Shown one piece after another: positions 18,101-26,979 of a stretch of DNA of 51,846 nucleotides. The translations under genes and the position numbers were made by a program. Within the stretch, counting starts at the first letter, position 1. The number at the start of each line of letters is the position of its first letter. Source of the DNA: Phycisphaerae bacterium (GTDB lineage Bacteria; Planctomycetota; Phycisphaerae; UBA1845); contig JAJDDV010000193.1 in NCBI GenBank assembly GCA_029260135.1, positions 1 to 51,846 on the forward strand. The letters run 5' to 3'. Below the pieces are notes generated by a model. That model searched no databases. It was not told where the DNA came from and worked only from the letters and a program-made list of their open reading frames with translations.

Positions 18101-18454
18101 GTTGCCCTCGACGTCAACGCCACACGAACAGCTATCGACCACTGCACGCGCCAGCCCATCGGATGCTCCCGTTCCGGTCATGGCCGATGCGTGGACGATC
18201 TTAGCCTTCGGCGGTTCGACCGAACGTGCGTCGACCGTCGCCTGCGCGGTATCACGGCGGATCGTACCGCTCGCACCCGCGCCACCGGGGTCCGTTTGCG
18301 CCGTGTCCGGACTCTCGGTCGACGAAGCCACCGTGGCCGCGGCGCAGGCAAGAGTTGCATCATCGGCACCTTCAGCCGTCACCGGCACCGTGCGACCTCC
18401 GGCCGCCAGACATCCCAGACCTACAATCAGCGACAGGCTTAGATACCGTCCCAT
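15110..18454 (-). CDS. Large Cys-rich secreted protein with dockerin-like modules
   Basis: A 1114-residue exported protein; the start at 18454 has AAGGA upstream and a signal peptide ending near residue 25. A first part contains Cys-rich EGF-like spacing and pre-peptidase-like beta domains. The rest repeats a Cys module of the form ACCxxDGxCx(6-8)Cx(4-6)GxxxGxGTxC. Two dockerin-like Ca loops occur, one internal (DMNCDGALDGFDIAPF and DVDCDGDIDELDL) and one C-terminal (DTDDDGDLDLVDYSVF and DYDGDGDVDARDVATF). Such proteins are typical of planctomycetes and are presumed to be cell-surface or matrix components. The function is unknown. Confidence 0.82.
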   Translation of the reverse strand: MGRYLSLSLIVGLGCLAAGGRTVPVTAEGADDATLACAAATVASSTESPDTAQTDPGGAGASGTIRRDTAQATVDARSVEPPKAKIVHASAMTGTGASDGLARAVVDSCSCGVDVEGNDVCFSNALCADVTACTSSLECPRGSRCVADNCCQAPKNFACFPACSTTQTCIDGGTCRTGYAPCSPDVCEDASLIAVGSQVYGDTTQATVDAAPTCDTAGEVSGPGVWYKVMGTGTTMGATTCSEFSTHPDTRLGVYCPECSDLRCVAGNDDSCVGFNTYLSTVQWCSELGAEYYILVHDYNAASGGGNFTLTLWDDGVTCPAAVNCAPSPPGDSCDRAVTIPGVPFTTQFDNSTALPSPPSGSCNALAATEMDSDVWYSYTAQVDCTLTVDVSDADLYDMIMSVHTGPDCASLTETVCVDDPEPYHLQISTVAGTTYWFQIGDWGTFPGGGVTSLDVDCVPTGACCDDSTGVCNDGTASVNCAAPLRFTEGTSCASLSPPCGQMAEACCAADGSCTEIRPDVCTSAAGTPQGIGTTCAGVTCPQLVAACCVSGACADEAQADCAASSGVWVANQSCAIFTCPPPPACPSNTLYGQLPNHPAEMWSFGVSDTDWPSGIAQRYESFAALNDPICDLHWWGVSNGGSGSCIENPMTFIIRFYENAVGAPVPGNEVCSYTISVDGIPTGWPYDVGELQEYHVDFASCCAVRDGWVSIQATGGADCLFWWLSSSAGDGKACFRKDANLDCSGNPPDTSYDLSLCLTGATAPLGACCDDGACIDLMTKERCLERGGNWFHGEECAAFVCPEACCFSDGRCADAGPTECRAINGIPRGPGTNCTNTSCPQPPQACCFAGVTCSAVLGGSCTAACPCKPDMNCDGALDGFDIAPFKEAMTDPVAYQNHFPLCPIAWADVDCDGDIDELDLHAFNCLLRISEPSECMTIDALSCTSHGGTALGPNTACANRQEACCTFPDGACLHRDPVCCAALRGSAQGPGPVCGDQVAACCLGPECTMVDPLCCDDLAGVPSPISETVCLQDNNGDGVDDACEGPPPVCDGGDTDDDGDLDLVDYSVFANCVGGPGTAPPSGECVRCFDYDGDGDVDARDVATFQRWFTGAP

Positions 18455-18611
18455 TGCATTCCTTCCCCGAAGCAGGTAGAGCGCAAAGCGTCCCCTCCGA
18501 CGCCTACTGGAGTTTAGCCTCGCCGTTCGCCGCCGTCGAAACAACGGAGAATGACGCGCGAAGGCCCGTGAGTTTATACACCATCGAAGAGTTATCGGCC
18601 AACGCGCGGCA

Positions 18612-18649
18612 CCCTGACCTCCCTCCCCTCGGGAGGGATTGAGGGAGGG
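18612..18649. repeat. REP-like palindromic element, second copy
   Basis: CCCTCCC / GGGAGGG with a 3-nt loop (18621-18637) is preceded by CCCTGACCT and followed by ATTGAGGGAGGG. It resembles the element at 28-60 in layout: palindrome followed by a GAGGG tail. It lies between the upstream region of the Cys-rich protein gene and the IS4 remnant. Confidence 0.5.
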
Positions 18650-18729
18650 CTGTTTCTTTACCTGATCACCGGCGACTGACCACTGCCCCGAATGGCACTG
18701 CCGTGGCCGATCTCCTTTGTGACAAGCAC

Positions 18730-19310
18730 TTACGTCTTCCCGAGTTCCAATCGTAGCGGATCACGTGGGCGTTGCATGAGGGGGTAGCGATGCCGACGGC
18801 GTTTCAGGACGCGTGGTTCGATCCGGCCGGGGCGGCAGCGGACTTCATGGGCGGCGATGGACGCCAGCGTCGCCGTCCACAACTGATGCGCATCACGGGC
18901 CGAGCCGGTCGATAAGAGTATCCAAGAGCCAGGACCGTCTGGCAGGTCAAAGTGAAACTCAAACGACGTGGCTGCTTGTCGTGCATGGTTGCGGCCGTCG
19001 CGATCACTTTGCGGATCAGATTGTAGGCCAACAGCGTCACCCACAACTCCCGATGAACCCTGTGCGGCGGCTTGCAGCGGAGGTGGTCCAAGCCAAGGGA
19101 CTGTTTGATAGCTCTTATGTCCAGCTCTACGCTCCACAGCAGACCGTACAACGGAGCGATGTCTTCCACAACGGATGCTTCCGGATCCGTCCGTGTGGTG
19201 ACCACGGTGATCGCTTCGGTCCGGCGCCCGGGGACCTTCACGTCGAATCTCAGCTCGCGCAACGTGAGCGTCTCGGGTATCTGCTCGTAACCCTCCCTGG
19301 CTTTGTTGGA
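18730..19310 (-). pseudogene. IS4-family transposase, truncated and frameshifted remnant
   Basis: The minus strand encodes the C-terminal part of an IS4-type DDE transposase. IPETLTLRELRF, a TTRTDP strand, and LYGLLWSVELDIRAIKQSLG (the Y-2-R-3-E-6-K-like signature region) lead to LLAYNLIRK. At about 18895-18905 the frame shifts: the upstream frame runs into SYRPARPV while another frame continues ARDAHQLWTATLASIAAHEV and ends EPRVLKRRRHRYPLMQ...PRD, the usual IS4 tail. The N-terminal half and inverted repeats are missing. It is therefore a dead remnant. No target-site duplication was found. Confidence 0.8.
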
Positions 19311-19504
19311 GACTAAGCCAAGGAGGGCTGTACAGATATATCGACCACGGAGGGCCGAAAACATCGTACCCGTCCGGCGTACCGGAGCAATACCTTCACG
19401 CACGATGGAGATCGCAAAGAAACTCTGCATGCGTGGGTGAATCGTTCGCGCCGACGAGGCCGAAAGAGACGGCAGTGCCGTTCGGGGCTGCCCTATCTTC
19501 GCCC

Positions 19505-20665
19505 CTATTCTGTATGGCGAATCTTGAGGGTATGCTCAACCCAATCTCGCTCGAACGACGCATCGGGCTCACCGAACGCCGAACGAAACGCCTCGATCGA
19601 CTGCTCGCGGGGCACTGTCCGACCCACCTCACGCTGCCTCAACAAACGCAGATAACCTGCAAACGCGTCGCCACGCCGATGATGAAGGTATCGCACCAAC
19701 GCCCACGCCTCGCCGTAATAGTACGCCATCTCCTCGCCGCGACCCGGATCGCTCCCCGTAATCACATCGCGCAGCCTCACCCACGTACCGCTGTTCACCG
19801 CCTTGACGTACGCCTCTCCAGACAAACGCTTCTCACCAGGCGCCACACCCAGCGCATCGCGAAAATCTGCCAGCCGCATGTGGTTCACCCCTGCGAGCAA
19901 CCCGCGCGGATCGGTCTGCGAAACCTCGAACTGACACGCCAGTCCCTCCACAAACCACAACGGATTGTCAGCCCCACGAACATGAGCGCCCAGATTGAAC
20001 AACACCTGATGGGCCGCCTCATGCTGGATCACGAACCGGTTGAACCGTTTGACAAGTTCATCTCGCTGCGCCCGAAGCGACGACAGGCGCTGCACAATGC
20101 CCTTTCGCCGATCCGACGACGCACTCGATCCACCTCCCCCGAGCGCGGCAAGCCGGTTTTGCAGTCGCTCCATCTCGGCGTTGACGTCAGCAAAGGGTGG
20201 ACTGGCACTCGTGTTGCAGAACGCCGCGACGTTCGTCGAATGACCATAGAATCCAGCCACCGACGTCGCGTCGACACCCGCGCCCTTGGCATACGTCGCA
20301 TAGTCGTCGAATCGGTCAAAGAGAATGACGGGCAAGTCCAGCGCCCGCTCTCCCGCATCCACTCTGTTGAACGCCAAGAATCGCTCGATCGCGTCATAGG
20401 TTCCTTCGAGCCGCCCGATGAGCGGCCGAAGCGTGTCATAGGATGTGTCATACGCGATGCTGAAGTGATCCGTCTTCCGAATGCGAAACCCCTCACGCAC
20501 GAGCTCGCTCATCTGGAGCGCCCCATCGTTCGCCTTCGGCGGCGCCCCATCGGCTTGCACTGTCATAGATGTCATGAATGCGGCAAACGGCACGGCAACC
20601 GATGCCACGCACCGGGCACCGGTGAGTTGAATCGCGCGGTAGGGATGATGATTGGCCATCTTCAT
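19505..20665 (-). CDS. DUF1570-type gluzincin protein
   Basis: A 386-residue exported protein. The N-terminus has a long signal peptide-like hydrophobic stretch ending near VQADG. The central HEAAH motif and the downstream WFVEGLA (third ligand Glu) are the gluzincin zinc site of DUF1570. An insertion of about 35 residues rich in Gln/Arg/Leu, probably a coiled coil, precedes the zinc helix. It shares this fold with the lipoprotein at 1450 but has no lipobox. An in-frame GTG 15 nt upstream (20680) is an alternative start; the ATG at 20665 has GGTGG upstream. It starts 29 nt after nnrE ends, so it may share a transcript. Confidence 0.75.
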   Translation of the reverse strand: MKMANHHPYRAIQLTGARCVASVAVPFAAFMTSMTVQADGAPPKANDGALQMSELVREGFRIRKTDHFSIAYDTSYDTLRPLIGRLEGTYDAIERFLAFNRVDAGERALDLPVILFDRFDDYATYAKGAGVDATSVAGFYGHSTNVAAFCNTSASPPFADVNAEMERLQNRLAALGGGGSSASSDRRKGIVQRLSSLRAQRDELVKRFNRFVIQHEAAHQVLFNLGAHVRGADNPLWFVEGLACQFEVSQTDPRGLLAGVNHMRLADFRDALGVAPGEKRLSGEAYVKAVNSGTWVRLRDVITGSDPGRGEEMAYYYGEAWALVRYLHHRRGDAFAGYLRLLRQREVGRTVPREQSIEAFRSAFGEPDASFERDWVEHTLKIRHTE

Positions 20666-20693
20666 TACGAATCCACCCACCGCCGACCGTCGC

Positions 20694-21377
20694 CTACGCA
20701 GAACCCACGATTTCCTCGATGAGTTGACGCGGCGCGCCGATGTCTGCCACCTCGACGCGGCCTAGAAAGCGTGCGGCCGACTGCGCGGAGAAGCCACACT
20801 TCCTTGCCACGAAGGTAACCGTCAAGTCGGCCTGGATCGTCGCGTTCGACGGCTGACCGGAGTCCGCGTCCAAGCCCGACGGAAGGTCGACGGCCACCAT
20901 CGCTCGTTTCCCAGCGTCATTCAATTCGCGAATCAGTGTGGCGGTCGGTTCGCGCACATCACCCTGAAAGCCGGTACCGAGTAACGCATCGACAACAACA
21001 TCGGTCTTTCGTATTGAATCGATGATCATTCGTTGGGTCTGCGCGTCGGAGGCTACGACGATCGGAATCGCCATGGCGACAGTGATACGGTGATTGGTCT
21101 GGGTGTCGGATGTCATGCGCGACGGATCGCCCGCGAGTGCAAGCCGAACCGACCAGCCGGCGTTGTGCAAATGGCGAGCGATAACGAAGCCGTCGCCGCC
21201 GTTGTTCCCGACACCGCACACGATGAACGCACTGCCGTTGTCGCCATAGGTTTCGCCGATCAGCGACGCTGCGTTTCTCCCGGCGTTCTCCATCAGGACC
21301 AGACCGGAGATTCCGTATCGTTCGATCGCGAGCTTGTCGACGCGGCGGATCTGCTCGCAGGTCAGAGCAACTGTCAT
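20694..21377 (-). CDS. nnrE: NAD(P)H-hydrate epimerase (YjeF N-terminal domain)
   Basis: A 227-residue protein matching the YjeF_N domain alone. Motifs are NAGRNAA, the nucleotide-binding VCGVGNNGGDGFVIARHL, VDALLGTGFQG and AVDLPSGLDADSG. It epimerises damaged R-NAD(P)HX to the S form for repair by the dehydratase. The C-terminal dehydratase domain found in fused homologues is absent, so the ADP/ATP-dependent partner must be elsewhere. The start at 21377 is chosen from homologue length; no clear Shine-Dalgarno is seen. It is separate from the nuo operon by 144 nt. Confidence 0.92.
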   Translation of the reverse strand: MTVALTCEQIRRVDKLAIERYGISGLVLMENAGRNAASLIGETYGDNGSAFIVCGVGNNGGDGFVIARHLHNAGWSVRLALAGDPSRMTSDTQTNHRITVAMAIPIVVASDAQTQRMIIDSIRKTDVVVDALLGTGFQGDVREPTATLIRELNDAGKRAMVAVDLPSGLDADSGQPSNATIQADLTVTFVARKCGFSAQSAARFLGRVEVADIGAPRQLIEEIVGSA

Positions 21378-21521
21378 GCGGGGAATGTACGATGAAGCGG
21401 GTGTGGAGGGAAGTGCTGTTGCTTGGAGATCGGAGGACTGGACGGAGCGATCCGCCCGCGAGGCGAATGCCCGGTTGCACTGCGCAGGGAGCCGTGGCAC
21501 ACAGCACAGGTTCTTCCGTCA

Positions 21522-23096
21522 TCAGTGGCCGGGGTCGAAGTCGTCCGGACTGGTGTCGTTTGCCGCGTCGGGATCCTCTGACACGGCGTGGTACCGGGTG
21601 GGCGTGGCGTGGAGGGCGACGGTTGCGCTACGAGCCTGCGATGCCAGCTGGGAGGGCCATGCGAAGAGGATCAGCATCGCGATGCTGCAGACGGCCAGGC
21701 ACCATCGCACGGGGCGGCCGCTTGCGGGAGCCGCGGGAGCGTCCTCGGCTCTGACGTAAATCGTCGAGACGATGCGGAGATAATAGGCTGCGCCGATGGC
21801 GGAGTTGATGACGCCGATGATGGCGAGGGCGATCACCGCTTGATGGAAGGGGTGCGATTCGCCCAGTGAGAACGCGCTGCCGAAGACATAGAGTTTGCCG
21901 AGGAACCCCGCTGTTGGGGGGAACCCCATGAGGCTGAAGGCGCAGACGGCTAGGCCCAGTGCCGCGATGGGTGCGCGTGCTGCGAGTCCGGCGATGTCGT
22001 CCAGTGTTTCGACCGCGCGCTGCCCCGTTTTGAAGGCAGTGAGTGCGGCGAAAGCGCCGAGGTTCATGGTTCCGTATATGGCGACGTAGAAGAGCAGCGC
22101 GGCGACACCGTCGCGCATGGGCCCTTCGCCTGCGACCGGACCGACGAGCAGCGCGACGAGCATGTAACCGGTGTGGGCTACACTGGAGTAGGCCAGCATG
22201 CGTTTGACGTTGCGTTGGATCAGCGCGAGTGTGTTTCCGACGGTCATGGTGACGGCGGCGACGATCCAGACGAGCCAGAAGACGGACTGCGGAAGCGTCC
22301 AATCGAAGGCGGCGAAGATCTTGATCAGCGCGATGAAGCCGGCGAGCTTGGGAACGAAACCCAGCATGCCTGTGATTGGAGAGGCGGCCCCTTCGTAGAC
22401 ATCGGCCACGTACACGTGGAGCGGAACGGCGGCCACCTTGAAGGCGAGACCGGCGAAGATCAGCAGCCATCCGACAAGTGCTGTTGAAGAGACTGGAGCG
22501 CCGGTGACATGGCCTGCCACGCTCAGTCCCGAACCAACGGTCTGGATGGTTGTGGTTCCGGCGGCGCCGTACAGGAAGCTGAGACCATAGGCGAGAATGG
22601 CTGCGGACATCGCACCGAGGAAGAAGTACTTCACGGAGGACTCAGCCGCACGGGCGTCCTGTCGGCTGAGTGCGATCAGCACGTAGGTCGGGATGCTGAC
22701 CAGCTCGATGGTGAAGAAGAGTACGACGAGATCGTTGGCGGATGCGGTAAGGAGGACACCGAGGAGCGAGAACAGGATCATGGCCATGTACTCGCCGCGT
22801 TCGGATTCGCTGGGCTGGTGCCAATTTGCGAGAATCACGAGCGCTCCGATTCCCAGCGTGATCCACCGCACGTAGTAGGTCAGCGGCGTAAGCCAGAGAC
22901 CGGGGATGGAGGTGTCGCCTTCGGGCACGCCGAGTCGCCAAGTGGCGAGGATCGCGAGGAGGACCACAACCAGCGCAACGGGTGATGCCCATTGCACCCG
23001 TTGCGAGGCTGCTGTGGCCCCTACGATCAGGACGATGCACGCACCGATCAGCAGCATGAACTCGGGGCCGAGTTGTGTGAGTGCGTCGAGGGTCAT
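21522..23096 (-). CDS. nuoN: NADH-quinone oxidoreductase subunit N
   Basis: A 524-residue antiporter-like membrane subunit of complex I with about 14 hydrophobic helices. The Complex1 proton-pumping core is recognisable by YFFLGAMSAAILAYGLS, a VPLHVYVADVYEGAA helix, and NVKRMLAYSSVAHTGYML with its conserved Lys. It is the last gene of the nuo operon, and its ATG overlaps the nuoM stop (ATGA). Its C-terminal end after about residue 490 is a Ser/Asp-rich tail. Confidence 0.96.
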   Translation of the reverse strand: MTLDALTQLGPEFMLLIGACIVLIVGATAASQRVQWASPVALVVVLLAILATWRLGVPEGDTSIPGLWLTPLTYYVRWITLGIGALVILANWHQPSESERGEYMAMILFSLLGVLLTASANDLVVLFFTIELVSIPTYVLIALSRQDARAAESSVKYFFLGAMSAAILAYGLSFLYGAAGTTTIQTVGSGLSVAGHVTGAPVSSTALVGWLLIFAGLAFKVAAVPLHVYVADVYEGAASPITGMLGFVPKLAGFIALIKIFAAFDWTLPQSVFWLVWIVAAVTMTVGNTLALIQRNVKRMLAYSSVAHTGYMLVALLVGPVAGEGPMRDGVAALLFYVAIYGTMNLGAFAALTAFKTGQRAVETLDDIAGLAARAPIAALGLAVCAFSLMGFPPTAGFLGKLYVFGSAFSLGESHPFHQAVIALAIIGVINSAIGAAYYLRIVSTIYVRAEDAPAAPASGRPVRWCLAVCSIAMLILFAWPSQLASQARSATVALHATPTRYHAVSEDPDAANDTSPDDFDPGH

Positions 23097-24970
23097 TGTT
23101 GTCCAACTCGCCAGCTATCCGCGGTGCGTCCACCATGTGTACACAAGTCCGTGCAGGCACAGCCCCGGAAGCGCATTTCCATATCGGCTGGGTGTTCTAC
23201 CCTACTCGCCGCGAGGAAGGCCGGCGCATCCGATGATGGTCTCGTGGGGGTGATGGCCCGGCTAAGCGTCTCACGCGTATCGAGCTTGACGACCTCTTCC
23301 GCGCGGTCTGCGGGTGCCTCTTCCGGGATCGGTTCAACGGCGTCGGGGGGGAGCGGGTGGTCGACTTGCGTCACGGAAGCGGGTCCCATCAGGATGTTTC
23401 GTTTGATGGCAGTCTCAAAATCGCCGAGCAAGGTCCTCGGATAAACACCCAGCCAAACGCAGCACAACGCGATCGGGACGAGGATGGCGATCTCGCGACG
23501 GGTGAGGTCCTTCGACAGACCGCTCGATGTGTCGGGCGTATTGGGGGGTTCTTTCAGCGGGCCGAATAGTACGCGGGCGCACATGTGCAGCATGTAGACG
23601 GCGCCAAGGATGATGCCCAGCGCCGCGGGGATGACATAACCGTAGCCAAGCGGGCCCGGTGCGAATCCGTCCTTCGTCGAACCGGAGGTCGCGGCGCCGA
23701 GCAGGACGAGGAACTCACCGACGAAGCCGTTGAGGCCCGGCAGACCGATGCTGCTCAGCGTGAAGAAGACGAGGAAGAAGGTCAGCCAGGGCATTTTCCT
23801 GGCGAGGCCGCCGATCTTGTCGAACTCACGCGTGTGGTAGCGCTCGTAGATGCAGCCGACGATGAGGAAGAGCGCGCCGGTCGAAAGGCCGTGATTGACC
23901 ATGTAGAGTACGCCGCCGCTGACGCCGGCGATCTTCAAACTGAAGAGACCCAGCATGCAGAAGCCGAGGTGGGACACGGAGGAGTAGGCAACGAGCTTCT
24001 TGATGTCGCGTTGGACCCAGGCGGCGAGCGCCGTGTAGATGATGCCGACAATGGCGGCGACGGCCACCACCGGCGCGAGTGCAAAAGCGGCGTCGGGAAG
24101 AATGGGAATGCTCAGGCGGCAGAAGCCGTACGTACCGAGCTTGAGCAACACACCCGCGAGAATCACGCTACCGGCGGTTGGCGCTTCGGTGTGCGCGAGC
24201 GGTAGCCAAGTGTGGAAAGGGAATAGCGGGACCTTGATGGCGAAACCGGCTGCGAACGCGAGGAACAACCACCACTGAACGTTGAGCGGGATCAGACCTC
24301 CCTGGCCCATGTCCGTCAGTACGTCGAGGCGAAGGGTGAAGACGCCGTTGACGGTGTAGGTGTAGTAGCCGAGATAGATCACACCGGCAAAGGTGAGGAC
24401 GCTGCCGGCAAGTGTGTAAATGAAGAACTTGTTGGCGGCGCGCTGACGCTCGGCGCCGCCCCAGATGCCGATCAGGAAATAGAGTGGTACGAGCGTGAAC
24501 TCGAAAAAGACGTAGAAAAGCAGCAGGTCGGTGGCGCAGAAAACACCAAGGAGGCCGACCTCGAGCAGTAGAAGCAGAATGTAGTATTCGCGCACGCGGG
24601 TCTTGATGGCGGTGAAGCTCGACCAGATGGCCAGCGGTGAGAGAAACGCGGTGAGGACCAGGAGCCAGATGCTGATGCCGTCTACCCCGACGCGGTAGCC
24701 GATGTCGACGGCACCTTCGGTTTCGCCGCCAATCCAGTCGGCGCGGGCGGATAGAAGGAAGCGGGCTTGGTCGGGTACGTCGTCGGAGGACTGCCCTGTG
24801 AACAGGACGAGCGCGAGGATGGTGAGGGCAAGCGTGACGAGGGAGAAGAACATGGCGCCGCCGCGCACACCCGCGTCATCGCCTTTGCGCGCGAGAAGGA
24901 GAGCCATCGCTCCGATGAGGGGCGAGAAGATGATGAGCGTCAGGATTTGAGAGTCCATCGCGTCAATCAT
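23093..24970 (-). CDS. nuoM: NADH-quinone oxidoreductase subunit M
   Basis: A 625-residue proton-pumping membrane subunit. Core signatures include an FFEFTLVPLYFLIGIWGG helix, the FPFHTWLPLAHTEAPT quinone/proton helix and KKLVAYSSVSHLGFCML. The ATG at 24970 overlaps the nuoL TGA in an ATGA, which argues against later Met codons. The family usually has about 500-530 residues. Here about 96 extra residues follow the last helix (Pro/Glu-rich, then Cys/Arg-rich with little sequence character) before the nuoN overlap. Confidence 0.95.
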   Translation of the reverse strand: MIDAMDSQILTLIIFSPLIGAMALLLARKGDDAGVRGGAMFFSLVTLALTILALVLFTGQSSDDVPDQARFLLSARADWIGGETEGAVDIGYRVGVDGISIWLLVLTAFLSPLAIWSSFTAIKTRVREYYILLLLLEVGLLGVFCATDLLLFYVFFEFTLVPLYFLIGIWGGAERQRAANKFFIYTLAGSVLTFAGVIYLGYYTYTVNGVFTLRLDVLTDMGQGGLIPLNVQWWLFLAFAAGFAIKVPLFPFHTWLPLAHTEAPTAGSVILAGVLLKLGTYGFCRLSIPILPDAAFALAPVVAVAAIVGIIYTALAAWVQRDIKKLVAYSSVSHLGFCMLGLFSLKIAGVSGGVLYMVNHGLSTGALFLIVGCIYERYHTREFDKIGGLARKMPWLTFFLVFFTLSSIGLPGLNGFVGEFLVLLGAATSGSTKDGFAPGPLGYGYVIPAALGIILGAVYMLHMCARVLFGPLKEPPNTPDTSSGLSKDLTRREIAILVPIALCCVWLGVYPRTLLGDFETAIKRNILMGPASVTQVDHPLPPDAVEPIPEEAPADRAEEVVKLDTRETLSRAITPTRPSSDAPAFLAASRVEHPADMEMRFRGCACTDLCTHGGRTADSWRVGQQ

Positions 24971-26946
24971 GCCCATAACACCCATACGACAACAACAGCG
25001 ATACCCGCGACCATGCTGAGTCCGTATCCCTGCAGCAGGCCCGACTGGAACGTACGAACGAGGTAACCGAACGCCCGGGGAATGGCAGTCGCCAGCCAGA
25101 CCAGACCGTCGATCAGGTAATCGTCGAGTCCGACGCAGACGCGGCCGGCGTTTCTGGCCGGTGAAACCAAACCTGCGTCGTAGATTTCGTCAACAAAGTA
25201 CTTGTTGTGGAACATCTTGTGGACCCGAGGGAACGTCGCCTTGACGAGCCCCGGGATCCAGTTCTGTTGTACGTACAATACGTACGCGGCGGCGATGCCG
25301 ATGATCGACAGTGCGCCGGAGAGGATCATCAGACCATAGTGTGCCCAGAAACTGGGATGCGCTGCCTCGGCCGCTCCGTGGGCCGCGCCATGCGCCGCGG
25401 GATTGGCGGCTGTGAATGTGTGCTCGAACACCGGCGCGAGGAACGTGTGAAAAGGTTTGCCCGCGACGCCCAGGTAACCCGCGCCAATGGCACCGATGCT
25501 CAGAACAAAGAGCGGGGCGAGCATCCACTTGCCGGATTCGTGTGCGTGGACGCCTTCCGGGATTCGCTCGGGGCCTGCAAAGGCGAGGAACACCATGCGG
25601 AACGTGTAGAACGCGGTCAGCAGCGCGGTGACCAAGCCCATGATGCCGAGGATCGGGTGGGCTTGCAGTGCATGGTGGATGATTTCGTCTTTGCTAAAGA
25701 ACCCACTGAGCAACGGGAAGCCGGCCAGCGCAAGGGATCCGATGACAAACGTCCTGAAGGTCCAGGGGAGAATGCGCTTCAGGCCTCCGAACTGGCGAAC
25801 ATCGATGATGCCGCCCATCGCGTGCATCACACTGCCGGCGCCGAGGAAGAGCAGGGCCTTGAAGAACGCGTGTGTGAACAGGTGGAAGACGGCGGAGTCG
25901 GCTGCGTATACGCCTACGCCGAGCACCATATACCCTAGCTGGGAAATAGTGGAGTAGGCGAGGATGCGCTTCATATCCGTCTGCGTGAGCGCGATGGTGG
26001 CCGCGAAGAGCGCGGTCACGGAACCGATGACGGCGACGACGGTCATCGCGGTGGCAGAGGCGGTGAAGATGGCGCCGCAACGGGCGATCATGTAGACGCC
26101 GGCGGTGACCATGGTGGCGGCGTGGATCAGCGCGGAGACGGGCGAGGGGCCTTCCATGGCGTCCGGCAGCCAGACGTGGAGCGGAAGTTGCGCGCTCTTA
26201 CCGCACGCGCCGCAAAGAAGAAGTAGTGCGATCGTTGTGATACGGCCGTCCGAAAGCGCTTGGCCGGTTCCGGTCAGGCCCTGTTGCACGAGTTCGAAGA
26301 CGGCACCGTACTCGAGCGTGCCGAAGGTCAGGTAGATCAGAAAGATGCCCAGACCAAAGCCGAAGTCGCCCACCCGATTAACGAGGAAGGCCTTCTTCGC
26401 GGCGGCGGCCGCGGCCGGACGACCGTAGTAGAAGCCGATGAGCAAATAGCTGCAGAGACCTACCGCTTCCCAGCCGAGGTAGAGCAGGAGGAAGTTCCCA
26501 CCCAGCACGAGCGCGCACATCGAGAAGACGAACAGCGCGAGGAAAGCGAAGAAGCGTTCGTAGCCTCGCTCAGGGTGGTCGTGCTCGCGCATGTAGTCGC
26601 GCGAGTAGATGACGACGAGAAGCGAAACGCCCGTCACGGTCAGCAGCATGACCGACGTGAGCGGGTCGATCAGGAACTCCACGCGGAAGATCGAGTTCGT
26701 GCCGATGCTGATCCAGTCGTAGACGGGAAGCAAGGCAGTGGTGGCGCCTTCAGTGACGCCTCGCATCTGCGTGAAGATAACGACGGCCCCGGCAAACGCG
26801 GCGCCCACACCGAGAATGGCCGGCCAATGTGCGTGCGAGCGGAGAAGCCGTGGGCCCAGCGCACCGGCGAGGATCGCACCGGCCAGCGGCGCCAGCAGGA
26901 TAACGATTCCGCAGAGCTTCAGTGTGTCGAGGGTCTCGGGTGTCAT
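24967..26946 (-). CDS. nuoL: NADH-quinone oxidoreductase subunit L
   Basis: A 659-residue proton-pumping membrane subunit with the long lateral helix. Motifs include GWEAVGLCSYLLIGFYYG, KSAQLPLHVWLPDAMEGPSP and DMKRILAYSTISQLGYM. It also has the C-terminal amphipathic segment after residue 480. The start at 26946 has no obvious Shine-Dalgarno and lies right after a spacer with GTCGTCAG repeats. Length is normal for NuoL. Confidence 0.96.
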   Translation of the reverse strand: MTPETLDTLKLCGIVILLAPLAGAILAGALGPRLLRSHAHWPAILGVGAAFAGAVVIFTQMRGVTEGATTALLPVYDWISIGTNSIFRVEFLIDPLTSVMLLTVTGVSLLVVIYSRDYMREHDHPERGYERFFAFLALFVFSMCALVLGGNFLLLYLGWEAVGLCSYLLIGFYYGRPAAAAAAKKAFLVNRVGDFGFGLGIFLIYLTFGTLEYGAVFELVQQGLTGTGQALSDGRITTIALLLLCGACGKSAQLPLHVWLPDAMEGPSPVSALIHAATMVTAGVYMIARCGAIFTASATAMTVVAVIGSVTALFAATIALTQTDMKRILAYSTISQLGYMVLGVGVYAADSAVFHLFTHAFFKALLFLGAGSVMHAMGGIIDVRQFGGLKRILPWTFRTFVIGSLALAGFPLLSGFFSKDEIIHHALQAHPILGIMGLVTALLTAFYTFRMVFLAFAGPERIPEGVHAHESGKWMLAPLFVLSIGAIGAGYLGVAGKPFHTFLAPVFEHTFTAANPAAHGAAHGAAEAAHPSFWAHYGLMILSGALSIIGIAAAYVLYVQQNWIPGLVKATFPRVHKMFHNKYFVDEIYDAGLVSPARNAGRVCVGLDDYLIDGLVWLATAIPRAFGYLVRTFQSGLLQGYGLSMVAGIAVVVVWVLWA

Positions 26947-26955
26947 TCGTTAATA

Positions 26956-26970
26956 GTCGTCAGTCGTCAG
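26956..26970. repeat. GTCGTCAG spacer repeat before nuoL
   Basis: GTCGTCAGTCGTCAG in the short nuoK-nuoL spacer. It belongs to a set of related TCAGT(C/T)GTC-type tracts that occupy nuo spacers at about 32864, 33504 and 34809. Confidence 0.4.
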
Positions 26971-26979
26971 CAAACAGCA

